Source: Clostridia bacterium (lineage in GTDB: Bacteria; Bacillota; Clostridia; Christensenellales; Aristaeellaceae). Taken from it: a stretch of DNA of 64,000 bases. A program made the position numbers and the translations under genes. Numbering within the stretch: the stretch's first letter is position 1; each line of letters begins with the position of its first letter. Positions 1-7,893 of the stretch are shown one piece after another. The stretch covers positions 62,001 to 126,000 of the forward strand of contig JAFVXE010000005.1 in NCBI GenBank assembly GCA_017501255.1, read 5' to 3'. The notes below the pieces were generated by a model that made no database searches, had not been told where the DNA came from, and saw nothing but the letters and a program-made list of their open reading frames with translations.

Positions 1-206
1 GGACATTTATGATATATGCAACGCATGAAATGACACTATATTCACTTAAGAAACTATGCTTTCGATTGCTGCCAACAGAACCTGTATGGTTGTTCATGGA
101 ATACCTGTTCCTTCCGGTTGTGATGATTATCGGGTGCAGCGTTGCCGGTGCAATCTTTCAGAAAATGGCACCCAGACTGTATTCGATAGCAACAGGAGCA
201 AGGTAA
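1..206 (+). CDS. C-terminal end of an acyltransferase-3 family membrane protein (partial)
   Basis: The frame is open from the window edge to the TAA at 204-206, so only about the last 67 residues are seen. They hold one hydrophobic helix (LFLPVVMIIGCSVAGAIF) followed by the ending RLYSIATGAR. A membrane helix followed by a short LYxLxTGxR-like end is typical of acyltransferase-3/OatA-type integral membrane O-acyltransferases, which acetylate surface polysaccharides or peptidoglycan. The assignment rests on this tail only, because the catalytic part lies outside the window. The ATG at position 9 is unlikely to be the real start since the frame stays open upstream. Confidence 0.5.
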   Translation, partial: TFMIYATHEMTLYSLKKLCFRLLPTEPVWLFMEYLFLPVVMIIGCSVAGAIFQKMAPRLYSIATGAR

Positions 207-244
207 CGGTCCATGCTGTACATGAAAACCGGGAGGTGTCCTCA

Positions 245-679
245 TTGCAAGAGCTGATCGCAAAGTTAACATCTAAAGATGACAAGTACGCCTGTGCTAT
301 TGCCGACCAAATCATTTCCGAAAGCCATGACAGTGATAAGTGGTATGAATACTTTGATTCGTTTGCCTCCTTGCTTAACCATCCAAAATCATTGGTAAGA
401 AACCGTGCGCTGAATATTCTTGCTGCCAATGCACAGTGGGACAGTGAGAATCGTTTCGAAGCAATCCTTGGCGATTATCTTTCCCACATCACGGACGAGA
501 AGCCCATCACCGCCAGACAGTGCATTCAGGCTCTACGGTATATTGGCCAGGCAAAACCGCAGTATATTCCAGGAATCATTGCCTGTTTTCGTAGTGCCGA
601 TTTATCAAAATACAAGGATAGTATGCGCCCGCTGATTGAACGGGATATGGCGGAAACCGAAAAGGCATTGACCCAGTAA
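245..679 (+). CDS. Small HEAT-like repeat protein ('SufBD protein' family of Firmicutes)
   Basis: This encodes about 144 residues, all helical and soluble, with the order MQELIAKLTSKDD, then WYEYFDSFASLLNHPKSLVR and DEKPITARQCIQALRYIG, ending in LTQYKDSM-like KYKDSMRPLIERD. This pattern matches small HEAT-repeat proteins that are often misnamed SufBD in Clostridia; they have no catalytic residues and no proven role. I chose the TTG at 245 because GGGAGGTG at 231-238 sits 6 bases upstream; the ATG at 56 would place an unrelated 63-residue stretch, overlapping the previous gene, in front. It converges on the HD gene over a shared terminator. Confidence 0.7.
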   Translation: MQELIAKLTSKDDKYACAIADQIISESHDSDKWYEYFDSFASLLNHPKSLVRNRALNILAANAQWDSENRFEAILGDYLSHITDEKPITARQCIQALRYIGQAKPQYIPGIIACFRSADLSKYKDSMRPLIERDMAETEKALTQ

Positions 680-702
680 ATCCCCTCCAGCCCAATATAC
701 AT

Positions 703-749
703 AACCGCACCCGCCGACCAAAACCCGGTCGGCAGGTGCGGTTTCTTTC
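703..749. terminator. Bidirectional terminator between convergent genes
   Basis: AACCGCACC and GCCGACC pair with GGTCGGC and GGTGCGGTT around a short A/C loop, followed by TTTCTTTC on the plus strand. It lies between the HEAT-like gene and the oppositely oriented HD gene and can serve both. Confidence 0.75.
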
Positions 750-779
750 TATAATATACTGTCCTTCAAAAATCATGCC

Positions 780-1367
780 CTATATCCGAAACGTATCCTT
801 CTCCACCGCCTCATACACATCCATGCCCATTTTCTCTTCAAAATAGGCTTTCAATTCCAGATTCCTGTCCCATTTTGCCTGGGGATACATCCCATACCGG
901 GCCTTCACATCTCCCATGCGCTCTTCGATATCCAATACGCCCTGCGACCCTGCCAGCGCATCGCACAGCTGGATGAGGCGGTCGTAGTCATCGGGCTGGA
1001 CGGCTGCAAGTTCTGTCACAATCAGTGCAAGTTCCTCATCGGACACATCGAACCGGCCAATGTATTCCTCCACACGCAGATTGCTGAAGGAATGAGTCAG
1101 GCAGATGCGGGCGGCTTCGTCGTAGCCCAGCGACCGCAAATAGGAATAGCCATCACTCACATGGCGCAGGTGACTGACACCGAACTTACGCCCGATGTCG
1201 TGCAAAAGCCCGAGGATATAGGCCTTTTCCCCGTCCATGCCCGGGCAGCGGCCGGCGATGGCTTTTGCGCAATGAGCAGCCACCCGGCTGTGATCGCCCC
1301 AGGGGCCGGGGTTGCAGGTTTCGGCTTCGGCAAGCAATTGTTTCGCTTGGGCAAGGGTTGGCAGCAT
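780..1367 (-). CDS. HD-domain metal-dependent phosphohydrolase
   Basis: This is a roughly 195-residue soluble protein with the HD-superfamily metal ligands: WGDHSRVAAHC supplies the first His and LLHDIGRKFG the HD pair, with further His residues at SHLRHVSDG and ICLTHSF. HD proteins hydrolyse phosphate esters of nucleotides or related compounds; the substrate here cannot be read from sequence. The start MLPTLAQAKQ is preferred over a frame extending 15 codons upstream because AAAGGAG lies about 9 bases before it. It is a stand-alone gene converging on the HEAT-like gene. Confidence 0.8.
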   Translation of the reverse strand: MLPTLAQAKQLLAEAETCNPGPWGDHSRVAAHCAKAIAGRCPGMDGEKAYILGLLHDIGRKFGVSHLRHVSDGYSYLRSLGYDEAARICLTHSFSNLRVEEYIGRFDVSDEELALIVTELAAVQPDDYDRLIQLCDALAGSQGVLDIEERMGDVKARYGMYPQAKWDRNLELKAYFEEKMGMDVYEAVEKDTFRI

Positions 1368-1461
1368 ATCAAACTTTCTCCTTTGTACAGCTGGGTGCGC
1401 CTGAACGAGCATTGCAAAAGCCCTTTCAGATCAAACGCCAGGTTCTGCAGGCACTCCATAG

Positions 1462-1506
1462 AAAAAAACGAACCCCGCTTCCGGTTTCATCCCGGAAGCG
1501 GGGTTC
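1462..1506 (-). terminator. Terminator of the DUF1294 gene
   Basis: GAACCCCGCTTCCGG (1470-1484) and CCGGAAGCGGGGTTC (1492-1506) form a perfect 15-bp stem. On the minus strand it is followed by a T-run (plus-strand A-run at 1462-1468). Confidence 0.85.
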
Positions 1507-1552
1507 ATTGCGGTTCATCGCATGGCACAGGCGCCAGCGCTCCCGGGAAAAA

Positions 1553-1846
1553 TCACTTGATGAACAGGAAATAAGCGCCCACAGCCAGCAGCGCCACCTG
1601 CACAATCAGCATCAGGGGGAAGAAAATGGCGAAATACCAGTGCTTGGTCTTGTGGCGCAAAAGCTGCATCCCCAGAACGCCGCCCAGACCGCCGAAGCAG
1701 GCCGTGGCAATGAACAGGGTGGCTTCCGGTACACGCCACTTGCCCTTCTTGGCGCAGTTCTTGTCGTGCATCATCAGGAAGAAGGAAACCAGATTGGTGA
1801 TCACCAGAATACCGGCGGCAATCAGGGCGATGGTGGTAGGATTCAT
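1553..1846 (-). CDS. DUF1294 small integral membrane protein
   Basis: This 97-residue protein has an N-terminal helix (TTIALIAAGILVITNLVSFF), the family core around MMHDKNCAKKGKWRVPEATL, a glycine-rich helix (FGGLGGVLGMQLLRHKTKH) and a C-terminal helix. The KxxWRVPE, GGxxGxxxGMxxxRHKTxH and WYF features define DUF1294; some members in other bacteria are fused to cold-shock domains. Function is unknown. The length is normal for the free-standing form. It is transcribed alone, away from the acidic protein gene upstream, and ends in a strong hairpin terminator. Confidence 0.85.
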   Translation of the reverse strand: MNPTTIALIAAGILVITNLVSFFLMMHDKNCAKKGKWRVPEATLFIATACFGGLGGVLGMQLLRHKTKHWYFAIFFPLMLIVQVALLAVGAYFLFIK

Positions 1847-1940
1847 GGTACATTCCTCGCTTTCGTAGTTTGCTTTATTGTAGCGGATTTTCAGCGTTTT
1901 GTCACTGGATGGATTGTTTCAGGTGTGTACTGGGACGAAA

Positions 1941-2813
1941 TCAGACTTCCTCCTCGTCCTCTTCGTCCTCCTCCACAGGCGGGGCGGGCGGCGCTTCAAA
2001 CAGCTTGTCCATCTCCTCGATGGTCAGCCCGGTTTTGATCACGAACCGATCCTCCAGCCGGATGGAACGTTCCTCCATGTTCAGGGTTTCCCGGCTGACC
2101 ACACTCATGCCCCAGGGCCAGTAGCCGGTGCGGGAGGCGTCCATCATCATGCCGATGGCGTTGTTGATGGATGCGTCGTTCATGTTGGCAAAGAAGCCGT
2201 ACTGGCGCAGCGCCTGCCGCAGGGGGCCGATATCGCCGTTATTGAGCAGCACCCGGTGAGGCTGCACAGCGGATGCAATGCAGCCCAGCGTATACTGGGA
2301 GTTGGGGCCTTCCGTGGCCTGACAGCGCTGGATGTACACTTCCTTCACATCCGCAAGGGAATGGGCCCATTGGCGCAGCACGCTGAGCATTCCCTCCACT
2401 TCGCCGTCGGCTTCGTTGCGGGCGTCCACCAGGTCGGAAAACTCTTCCCGGTCGTACAGGTCGTAGTCGTATTCCTCATAATACTCTTCGTGATAGGCTT
2501 CGTCGTACTCGTCAAACAGGGACAGATCATCCTCCACGCCGACAAACTCATCCACGCCCGCATCCAGCACATCCACATCTGCCGTTACCCGGAAGGAATG
2601 CTTCAGCAGCTTGAGAAGCTGGGCCAGATCCTTAACGCCCGCCACTTTCTGCAATTGAAGGTTCACCTCCGCCTCCGCATCCAGATAGCCGAACAGGCCG
2701 TTTGCAGTGGAATACAGGCTGCACTGGGTGCGCACGCCGTTTTGCAAAAGGACGCCCACGGTCATGGTATGGCGGCTGGCGGAAAGATTCTGATAGGTTG
2801 GCTGTTGATACAT
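1941..2813 (-). CDS. Unknown acidic protein with poly-Glu C-terminus
   Basis: I do not recognise this 290-residue protein. It has no signal peptide or membrane helix. Residues near 95-135 are rich in Asp, Glu and Tyr (EEYYEEYDYDLYDREE), the middle is a probable helical segment (VEGMLSVLRQWAHSLADVK), a mixed region carries Gly/Asn turns (RQYGFFANMNDASINNAIGM), and the last about 15 residues are almost all Glu and Asp after a Pro-rich hinge (EAPPAPPVEEDEEDEEE). The ATG has GGAGGCGACC upstream. It could be a chaperone-like or nucleic-acid-mimic acidic protein, but that is speculation. Confidence 0.7.
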   Translation of the reverse strand: MYQQPTYQNLSASRHTMTVGVLLQNGVRTQCSLYSTANGLFGYLDAEAEVNLQLQKVAGVKDLAQLLKLLKHSFRVTADVDVLDAGVDEFVGVEDDLSLFDEYDEAYHEEYYEEYDYDLYDREEFSDLVDARNEADGEVEGMLSVLRQWAHSLADVKEVYIQRCQATEGPNSQYTLGCIASAVQPHRVLLNNGDIGPLRQALRQYGFFANMNDASINNAIGMMMDASRTGYWPWGMSVVSRETLNMEERSIRLEDRFVIKTGLTIEEMDKLFEAPPAPPVEEDEEDEEEV

Positions 2814-2920
2814 TCAGGTCGCCTCCTTGGGGAGTGATGGCTTTACCATCTGTTTTGTATGATTCGACAGAATCCCGAAAAGCCCTGCCGGTGATATAAC
2901 AATCCAGGCAGACCAACCGT

Positions 2921-2949
2921 TTGCATACCCTCTCATCAAGTGGTATAAT
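2921..2949 (+). promoter_or_regulatory. Sigma-A promoter with extended -10
   Basis: TTGCAT (2921-2926), a 17-bp spacer and TATAAT (2944-2949), with TGG directly before the -10. It drives the micro-ORF at 2982 and probably the kinase gene at 3081. Confidence 0.75.
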
Positions 2950-2981
2950 ACCGGTAATCAAACTGCAAGGAGGCGATCGGC

Positions 2982-3041
2982 ATGAAACGTGTACGCCGGG
3001 ATGAACAACAGACCGCTATGAAGGAAATGAAAAACAGATAA
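2982..3041 (+). CDS. 19-residue micro-ORF (possible leader peptide)
   Basis: ATG at 2982 follows a near-perfect AAGGAGG at 2967-2973 and encodes MKRVRRDEQQTAMKEMKNR before TAA. It lies between a strong promoter and the APH-type kinase gene, leaving 39 bases to the next start. The peptide is highly charged and has no signal or membrane features. It may be a small protein or a translated leader. The ribosome binding site is far better than that of the kinase gene, which argues that it is translated. Confidence 0.5.
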   Translation: MKRVRRDEQQTAMKEMKNR

Positions 3042-3080
3042 AGCGGGCCTGTTGAATGAAGTGCCCGCGGAAAGGGCATT

Positions 3081-4076
3081 ATGCTGAAACTGAAATATCT
3101 CTTTGAAAACTTTGAACTGGCCAAAAACTGCATACAAAACTACGACCACGACCCGGATTCCCTGAATGAAACGCTGGGCTGGTTCCGTATCTCTTCCAAT
3201 GCTGTGTATCCCTTCCGGCGAGGGGGAAGGCTGTGTTTTCTGCGCCTGTGCCCGGCGGCGGAAAAACCGATTGAGGATGTGGAAAGCGAGATTGCGGTGA
3301 TCGCATGGCTGCGGGCCCAGGGCTTTGCCGCCATGGAACCGGTGCCCATGAAGGATGGCCGGCTCAGCGGGCTGTTTTCCACGCCATGGGGCGATTTTGT
3401 GGTATCCTGCTTTGGGCAGGTGCCGGGCCAGTCGCTGGAAAACTGCCCCGCCACCCCGGCATTGATCGAAGGATATGGCCGGTGCCTTGGGCAGCTCCAT
3501 TCCCTGCTGGAACGCTGCCCCCACGGCAAAAACCGGCAGGATTACCGGGGCCTGCTGGCACAGGCGGAAAAGCGGCTGGAGCAGTACGGTGCGCCCGCAT
3601 CCGTTCGGGAAGCCGCACAGCAACTGATCGCCCGGCTGGAACAGCTGCCCACTTCCCCGGCCAGCTATGGACTGGTGCACTACGATTTCGAACCGGACAA
3701 TGTGTTCTATGATTCGCAGAGCGGCCAATTCTCCGTTATCGACTTTGACGACATGATTCATTGCTGGTACGGGCTGGATGTGGTGCGTGCGCTGGACGGA
3801 CTCAGCGATGTGGGCGGCGATACGGATATGCCCTGTGTGCAGCTGGATTGCGACCCGGCAGCGCTGTTTCTTCAGGGATACCGTTCCGTGCGGCCCTTCT
3901 CCCAAGCGGAGGAAGCCATGCTGCCATTGATGCGCAGGCTGGTGCAGCTGGTGGAGTATACCAATCTGCTGGATGTGCTGGATGCAGATGTGCCCAACCC
4001 GCCGGAGTGGATGGTGCATCTGCGTTCCGTGCTGGAAGGGAAGCAGCGGTGGCTGGAAAGCCAGCTGACCACCTGA
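3081..4076 (+). CDS. Aminoglycoside phosphotransferase (APH)-fold small-molecule kinase
   Basis: This 331-residue cytosolic kinase carries the APH/choline-kinase catalytic motif LVHYDFEPDNVFYD (HxDxxxxN) near residues 198-211 and the metal-binding VIDFDD about 12 residues later, plus an N-terminal lobe with ESEIAVIAWL. These enzymes use ATP to phosphorylate hydroxyls of sugars, choline, homoserine or drugs; in Firmicutes the chromosomal versions are mostly housekeeping or spore-coat (CotS-like) kinases. Nothing in the sequence points to drug resistance. It is followed by a clear terminator. Confidence 0.8.
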   Translation: MLKLKYLFENFELAKNCIQNYDHDPDSLNETLGWFRISSNAVYPFRRGGRLCFLRLCPAAEKPIEDVESEIAVIAWLRAQGFAAMEPVPMKDGRLSGLFSTPWGDFVVSCFGQVPGQSLENCPATPALIEGYGRCLGQLHSLLERCPHGKNRQDYRGLLAQAEKRLEQYGAPASVREAAQQLIARLEQLPTSPASYGLVHYDFEPDNVFYDSQSGQFSVIDFDDMIHCWYGLDVVRALDGLSDVGGDTDMPCVQLDCDPAALFLQGYRSVRPFSQAEEAMLPLMRRLVQLVEYTNLLDVLDADVPNPPEWMVHLRSVLEGKQRWLESQLTT

Positions 4077-4085
4077 CCTTATCTG

Positions 4086-4117
4086 CCACCAGGGGGTCTT
4101 CCCCCCTTGGTGGTTTT
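4086..4117 (+). terminator. Rho-independent terminator of the kinase gene
   Basis: CCACCA plus GGGGG pairs with CCCCC plus TGGTGG around TCTT, followed by TTTT. Confidence 0.8.
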
Positions 4118-4174
4118 GTATACTGTATACATTTCCTCTGCAAACGCTTGCATTGCACTTCTTTTGTACTTTGC

Positions 4175-4204
4175 TTGCGTTTGTGAATGAAATAACAGTA
4201 TACT
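4175..4204 (+). promoter_or_regulatory. Promoter of the liv operon
   Basis: TTGCGT (4175-4180), an 18-bp spacer and TATACT (4199-4204). A small stem, CCCGGC...GCCGGG (about 4225-4243), lies in the leader before the AGGAGG of the binding-protein gene. Confidence 0.55.
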
Positions 4205-4266
4205 ATTGTTAATTCCCATTTATCCCGGCGTGCGTTGCCGGGAGAATCAAACAGGAGGCACAAATC

Positions 4267-5421
4267 ATGAAAAAGATTTTGGCTATCATTCTCGCAGTTA
4301 TGATGCTCATCCCCAGCTTTGCCATGGCTGAGAACATCGTGAAGATCGGCGTGTTCGAGCCCGCTTCCGGCGACAGCGGCGCTGGCGGCAAGCAGGAAAT
4401 CCTCGGTATGCAGTATGCCAACAAGGTGCAGCCCACCGTCATGATCGGCGACACCGAGTACACCGTGCAGCTGGTTTATGCCGACAACGCTTCTTCCACC
4501 GACAAGGCTCCCTCTGCCGCTTCCGAACTGGTCAACCAGGGCGTGAGCGTGGTGCTGGGTTCCTACGGCTCCGGCGTGTCCATCGCTGGTTCTCCCCTGT
4601 TTGCTGAGGCTGGCATCCCCGCCATCGGCGTTTCCTGCACCAACCCCCAGGTAACCGCCGGCAACACCCACTACTTCCGCATCTGCTTCCTGGATCCCTT
4701 CCAGGGCACCGTTCTGGCCAACTACGCCTACAAGACCATGGGCATCACCAATGCCTACACCCTGGGCGAGCTGGGCAACGACTATGACCAGGGCCTGATC
4801 AAGTACTTCACCGAAGCTTTCACCGCTCTGGGCGGCACCGTCATGGGCGACAACTTCCCCAACGGCACTGCTGACTTCACCCCCTACATCACCAATGCCC
4901 AGATGTACGGCGCTGGCGTTGTGTTCGCTCCCTGCTCCATCTCCTATGCAACCCTGATCATCAACCAGGCTGCCGGTCAGAACGCTGAGTTCGCCCTGCT
5001 GGCTGGCGATACCTGGGACAGCAACAAGGTTCTGGAAGCTGCCACCGGCACCAACCTGAACATCCTCATCTCCACCTTCTATCAGGAAGGCGGCAACGTG
5101 GAATTCGACGAAGGCTTCAAGGCCTGGCTGAATGCTGATGCCGAAGCCATGACCAACAACGGCGGCAACGACATCATCGCTGCTGTGAGCGCCATGGGTT
5201 ACGATGCCTACTTCGTGGCTCTGGAAGCCCTGAAGGCTGCCGGTTCCACCGACTCCAAGGCTGTGAACGAAGCTCTGTGGACCACCACTTATGAAGGTGT
5301 TTCTGGCGCGATCGCTTTCGAAGCCACCAACGGCGACGCTGTGCGCGACACCGCTTACATCAAGACTGTTGACACCGCTACCGGCGCTTGGCAGTTCGTG
5401 GCTGTGCAGGGCACCAACTAA
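4267..5421 (+). CDS. livJ: Branched-chain amino acid ABC transporter, extracellular substrate-binding protein
   Basis: This 384-residue periplasmic-binding-protein type I protein starts with the signal peptide MKKILAIILAVMMLIPSFAMA and then VKIGVFEPASGDSGAGGKQE, the usual N-terminus of Leu/Ile/Val receptors (type 1 fold). No lipobox Cys follows the signal, so its anchoring is unclear. It is the first gene of the SBP-livH-livM-livG-livF operon and is separated from livH by a 12-bp-stem hairpin, a common way of giving the receptor more mRNA than the permease. Substrate is inferred from the family; some Liv-type receptors bind other amides or aromatic acids. Confidence 0.9.
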   Translation: MKKILAIILAVMMLIPSFAMAENIVKIGVFEPASGDSGAGGKQEILGMQYANKVQPTVMIGDTEYTVQLVYADNASSTDKAPSAASELVNQGVSVVLGSYGSGVSIAGSPLFAEAGIPAIGVSCTNPQVTAGNTHYFRICFLDPFQGTVLANYAYKTMGITNAYTLGELGNDYDQGLIKYFTEAFTALGGTVMGDNFPNGTADFTPYITNAQMYGAGVVFAPCSISYATLIINQAAGQNAEFALLAGDTWDSNKVLEAATGTNLNILISTFYQEGGNVEFDEGFKAWLNADAEAMTNNGGNDIIAAVSAMGYDAYFVALEALKAAGSTDSKAVNEALWTTTYEGVSGAIAFEATNGDAVRDTAYIKTVDTATGAWQFVAVQGTN

Positions 5422-5461
5422 TTCCTGAACAGTACGCCGCAAGGCATATAAATCCCTGAAT

Positions 5462-5491
5462 TGTGGCGTGGGCACTATCGCCCACGCCACA
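5462..5491 (+). promoter_or_regulatory. Intercistronic hairpin between binding protein and permease genes
   Basis: TGTGGCGTGGGC (5462-5473) and GCCCACGCCACA (5480-5491) pair perfectly around ACTATC. There is no clean T-run, so it probably attenuates or protects the upstream mRNA 3' end rather than stopping all transcription. Confidence 0.7.
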
Positions 5492-5516
5492 TCCTTTATA
5501 CAGGAGGCTTCCCCCT

Positions 5517-6440
5517 ATGTTGAAAACCGTACTTCCCTACCTGCTGACCGGCATTGCCGTAGGCGGCCAGTACGCGCTGATTGCCATCGGCTATACCATG
5601 GTGTACGGCATCCTGCGCCTGATCAACTTCGCCCACGGCGATGTGTTCATGGTAGCCGGTATCCTGATGGTGTATATCATGGCCAGCGGTCTGCCGCTGT
5701 ACGTCTCCATCCCGCTGGTGCTGCTGCTGACCGCTGCTATCGGCTTCGTCATTGAGCGCATCGCATACAAGCCCCTGCGCTCTGCGCCCCGTATGTCCAT
5801 CATGATTTCTGCCATCGGTGTCAGCTACACCCTGCAGAATCTGGTATTGTACATCACCGGCGGTCTGAACCAGTTCTACCCCAAAATTCCCTTCATCTCC
5901 GACTCCGTTGCCATCTTTGGCGTGAACACCAAGATGGTTACTTTGATCACTCCTGTGCTCACCATCGTGCTGGTGGTGGCCCTGGTGCTTTTGATCAACA
6001 AAACCAAGATCGGTATGGCCATGCGCGCCGTGTCCAAGGACTTTGAAACCTCTCAGCTGATGGGTATCAAGATCAACAACGTTATCTCCGTTACCTTCAT
6101 CATCGGTTCCTTCCTGGCAGGCGTTGGCTCCATCCTGTACTTTACCAGCTACAACACCGTTATTCAGACCTCCGGCGCTATGCCCGGCCTGAAGGCCTTC
6201 GTTGCAGCCGTGTTTGGCGGCATCGGTTCCATTCCCGGCGCTGTGGTGGGTGCTTTCATCATCGGCATCTGCGAAAACCTGATCAAGGGTCTGGACATCA
6301 TCCTGTTCAAGGCCGGTATCACCACCACCAGCTATGGTCTGGCCACCTTCTCCGATGCCTTTACCTTTGCGCTGTTGATTATCATCCTGATCGTCAAGCC
6401 CACCGGCCTGTTCGGTGAGAAGATCACGGATAAGGTGTGA
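5517..6440 (+). CDS. livH: Branched-chain amino acid ABC transporter permease LivH
   Basis: This inner-membrane permease of about 307 residues has 8-9 hydrophobic helices. It contains the LivH signatures GYTMVYGILRLINFAHGD near the N-terminus and the cytoplasmic coupling loop around KTKIGMAMRAVSKDFETSQL with GIKINNVI. It pairs with LivM to form the pore, opened by ATP hydrolysis in LivG and LivF. The start at ATG 5517 has AGGAGG 8-9 bases upstream; the frame extends 18 codons further, but that part would be read from the intercistronic hairpin. Confidence 0.93.
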   Translation: MLKTVLPYLLTGIAVGGQYALIAIGYTMVYGILRLINFAHGDVFMVAGILMVYIMASGLPLYVSIPLVLLLTAAIGFVIERIAYKPLRSAPRMSIMISAIGVSYTLQNLVLYITGGLNQFYPKIPFISDSVAIFGVNTKMVTLITPVLTIVLVVALVLLINKTKIGMAMRAVSKDFETSQLMGIKINNVISVTFIIGSFLAGVGSILYFTSYNTVIQTSGAMPGLKAFVAAVFGGIGSIPGAVVGAFIIGICENLIKGLDIILFKAGITTTSYGLATFSDAFTFALLIIILIVKPTGLFGEKITDKV

Positions 6441-6450
6441 GGTGAGCGAC

Positions 6451-7893
6451 ATGATGAGAAATATGCAATCCGGTTCCTATGCACAGCCTCAGGAGAAAAC
6501 CGTGAAGCTGTCCACCGTCATCTCCGCGTTTATCATCCTCGCGGTGTATGCGGCGGTGTTCGTCGCCGAGCAGACCTTGCCCTCCACCTCCATGCTCTTC
6601 ACCGTGCTCAAAAAGGGCGCGACCTATGCGCTGGTGGCGGTTTCCATGAACCTGCTCAATGGCTTTACCGGCCTGTTCTCTCTGGGTCAGGCGGGCTTTA
6701 TGCTCATTGGCGCTTATGCCTACGGCATCCTGACCATCCCGGTGGAGCAGCGCATCAATGTATACCAGTACTATGATGGCGGCCTTGTGCAGTTCGCCCT
6801 GCCCGTGGTGCCTGCGCTGATCATCGCTGGTCTGTGTGCGGCGGCTTTCGCTTTCCTGATCGGTCTGCCGGTGCTGCGCTTAAAGAGCGACTATCTTGCC
6901 ATTGCCACCCTTGGCTTTGCCGAGATCATCCGCACCATCTTCCAGTGGGATAAGCTGGGTTTCCTCACCAATGGCTCCAACCTGCTGCGTGAATATCCCA
7001 CCTTTGCGGACTTCAACATCCGCAATGCCGAGGGCGAAGTGACCCTGTACCTGTCCACGCTGATTCCCTTCATCATTGCGGGCGTGTGCATTGCGCTGAT
7101 CGTGCTGCTGCTCCGCTCCAGCTATGGTCGCGCCTTCATGGCGATCCGTGATGACGAAGTGGCTGCCGAGGCCATGGGCATCAATCTGGCAAAGCACAAG
7201 CAGATCGCCTTCTGCGTCAGCTCCTTCTTTGCCGGTATCGGCGGCGCTATGCTGGCCATGTACCAGAACACCGTGCAGGCCAAGGCCTTCACCTCTGCCA
7301 TGACCTATGAGATTCTGCTTATCGTGGTCATCGGCGGTATCGGTTCTGTTACCGGCAGCTGCATCAGCTCCTTCCTGTTCGTGGCCTGTTCCGAATGGTG
7401 GCTTCGTTTCCTGGATCAGAAGCAGATGATCGGCAACTTCGAGGTTCCCCTGCTGCGCAACGGCTTCCGTCTGGTGGTGTTCTCCATCATCATCATGATC
7501 GTGGTGCTGTTCTTCCGTCAGGGCATCATGGGCACCAAGGAACTGCCGGATTTGTTCAAACCCAAGAAAGGCGGCAAGAAAGCCAAGGCGCCCAAGCGTT
7601 CCGTGAAGGAAAAGGCCGAAGCTGCCAAGGAAGCTGTGAAGGATGAATCCTCCGCAGCTGATGAGACGGCTGACGAAGCATCCGCTGCTGCCGCTGCCTT
7701 TGGCGCTTCCGCTGTTCAGGGCATTGCCAGCGCTGCTGCTGAAGCAGAAGCCGCTGTGGAAGCCGCCGAGGCTGCTCCCGAAACCCTCAAGGAAAAGGCT
7801 GAGGAAGCCAAAGAGGAAGTAAAAGCCGAGCTGGCTGAGGCTGCCGCCCAAGCGGAAGCCACCACCGAGGAAGGAGGCGAGGCAGATGCGTGA
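6451..7893 (+). CDS. livM: LivM permease with a long Ala/Glu-rich C-terminal tail
   Basis: Residues about 20-370 form a LivM-type permease: GFTGLFSLGQAGFMLIGAYA is the family signature, LRLKSDYLAIATLGFAEI follows, and the coupling loop is YGRAFMAIRDDEVAAEAMGI. Usual LivM proteins end soon after the last helix (FFRQGIMGTKELPDL). Here a further roughly 110 residues follow: a Lys-rich patch (KPKKGGKKAKAPKRS) and then a long helix-prone stretch of Ala, Glu and Lys. The tail overlaps the livG start by 8 bases. The ATG pair at 6451/6454 is preferred, with GAGGTGAGC upstream; the frame itself extends 12 more codons. Confidence 0.92.
   Translation: MMRNMQSGSYAQPQEKTVKLSTVISAFIILAVYAAVFVAEQTLPSTSMLFTVLKKGATYALVAVSMNLLNGFTGLFSLGQAGFMLIGAYAYGILTIPVEQRINVYQYYDGGLVQFALPVVPALIIAGLCAAAFAFLIGLPVLRLKSDYLAIATLGFAEIIRTIFQWDKLGFLTNGSNLLREYPTFADFNIRNAEGEVTLYLSTLIPFIIAGVCIALIVLLLRSSYGRAFMAIRDDEVAAEAMGINLAKHKQIAFCVSSFFAGIGGAMLAMYQNTVQAKAFTSAMTYEILLIVVIGGIGSVTGSCISSFLFVACSEWWLRFLDQKQMIGNFEVPLLRNGFRLVVFSIIIMIVVLFFRQGIMGTKELPDLFKPKKGGKKAKAPKRSVKEKAEAAKEAVKDESSAADETADEASAAAAAFGASAVQGIASAAAEAEAAVEAAEAAPETLKEKAEEAKEEVKAELAEAAAQAEATTEEGGEADA

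Noticed and set aside
3081..4076. Aminoglycoside resistance gene
   Set aside because: Only the general APH kinase fold is seen. No close likeness to known resistance enzymes can be claimed, and context is chromosomal core.
3802..5490. A 562-codon minus-strand frame over the liv binding-protein gene
   Set aside because: It crosses a terminator, a promoter and the end of the kinase gene and has no recognisable protein features.
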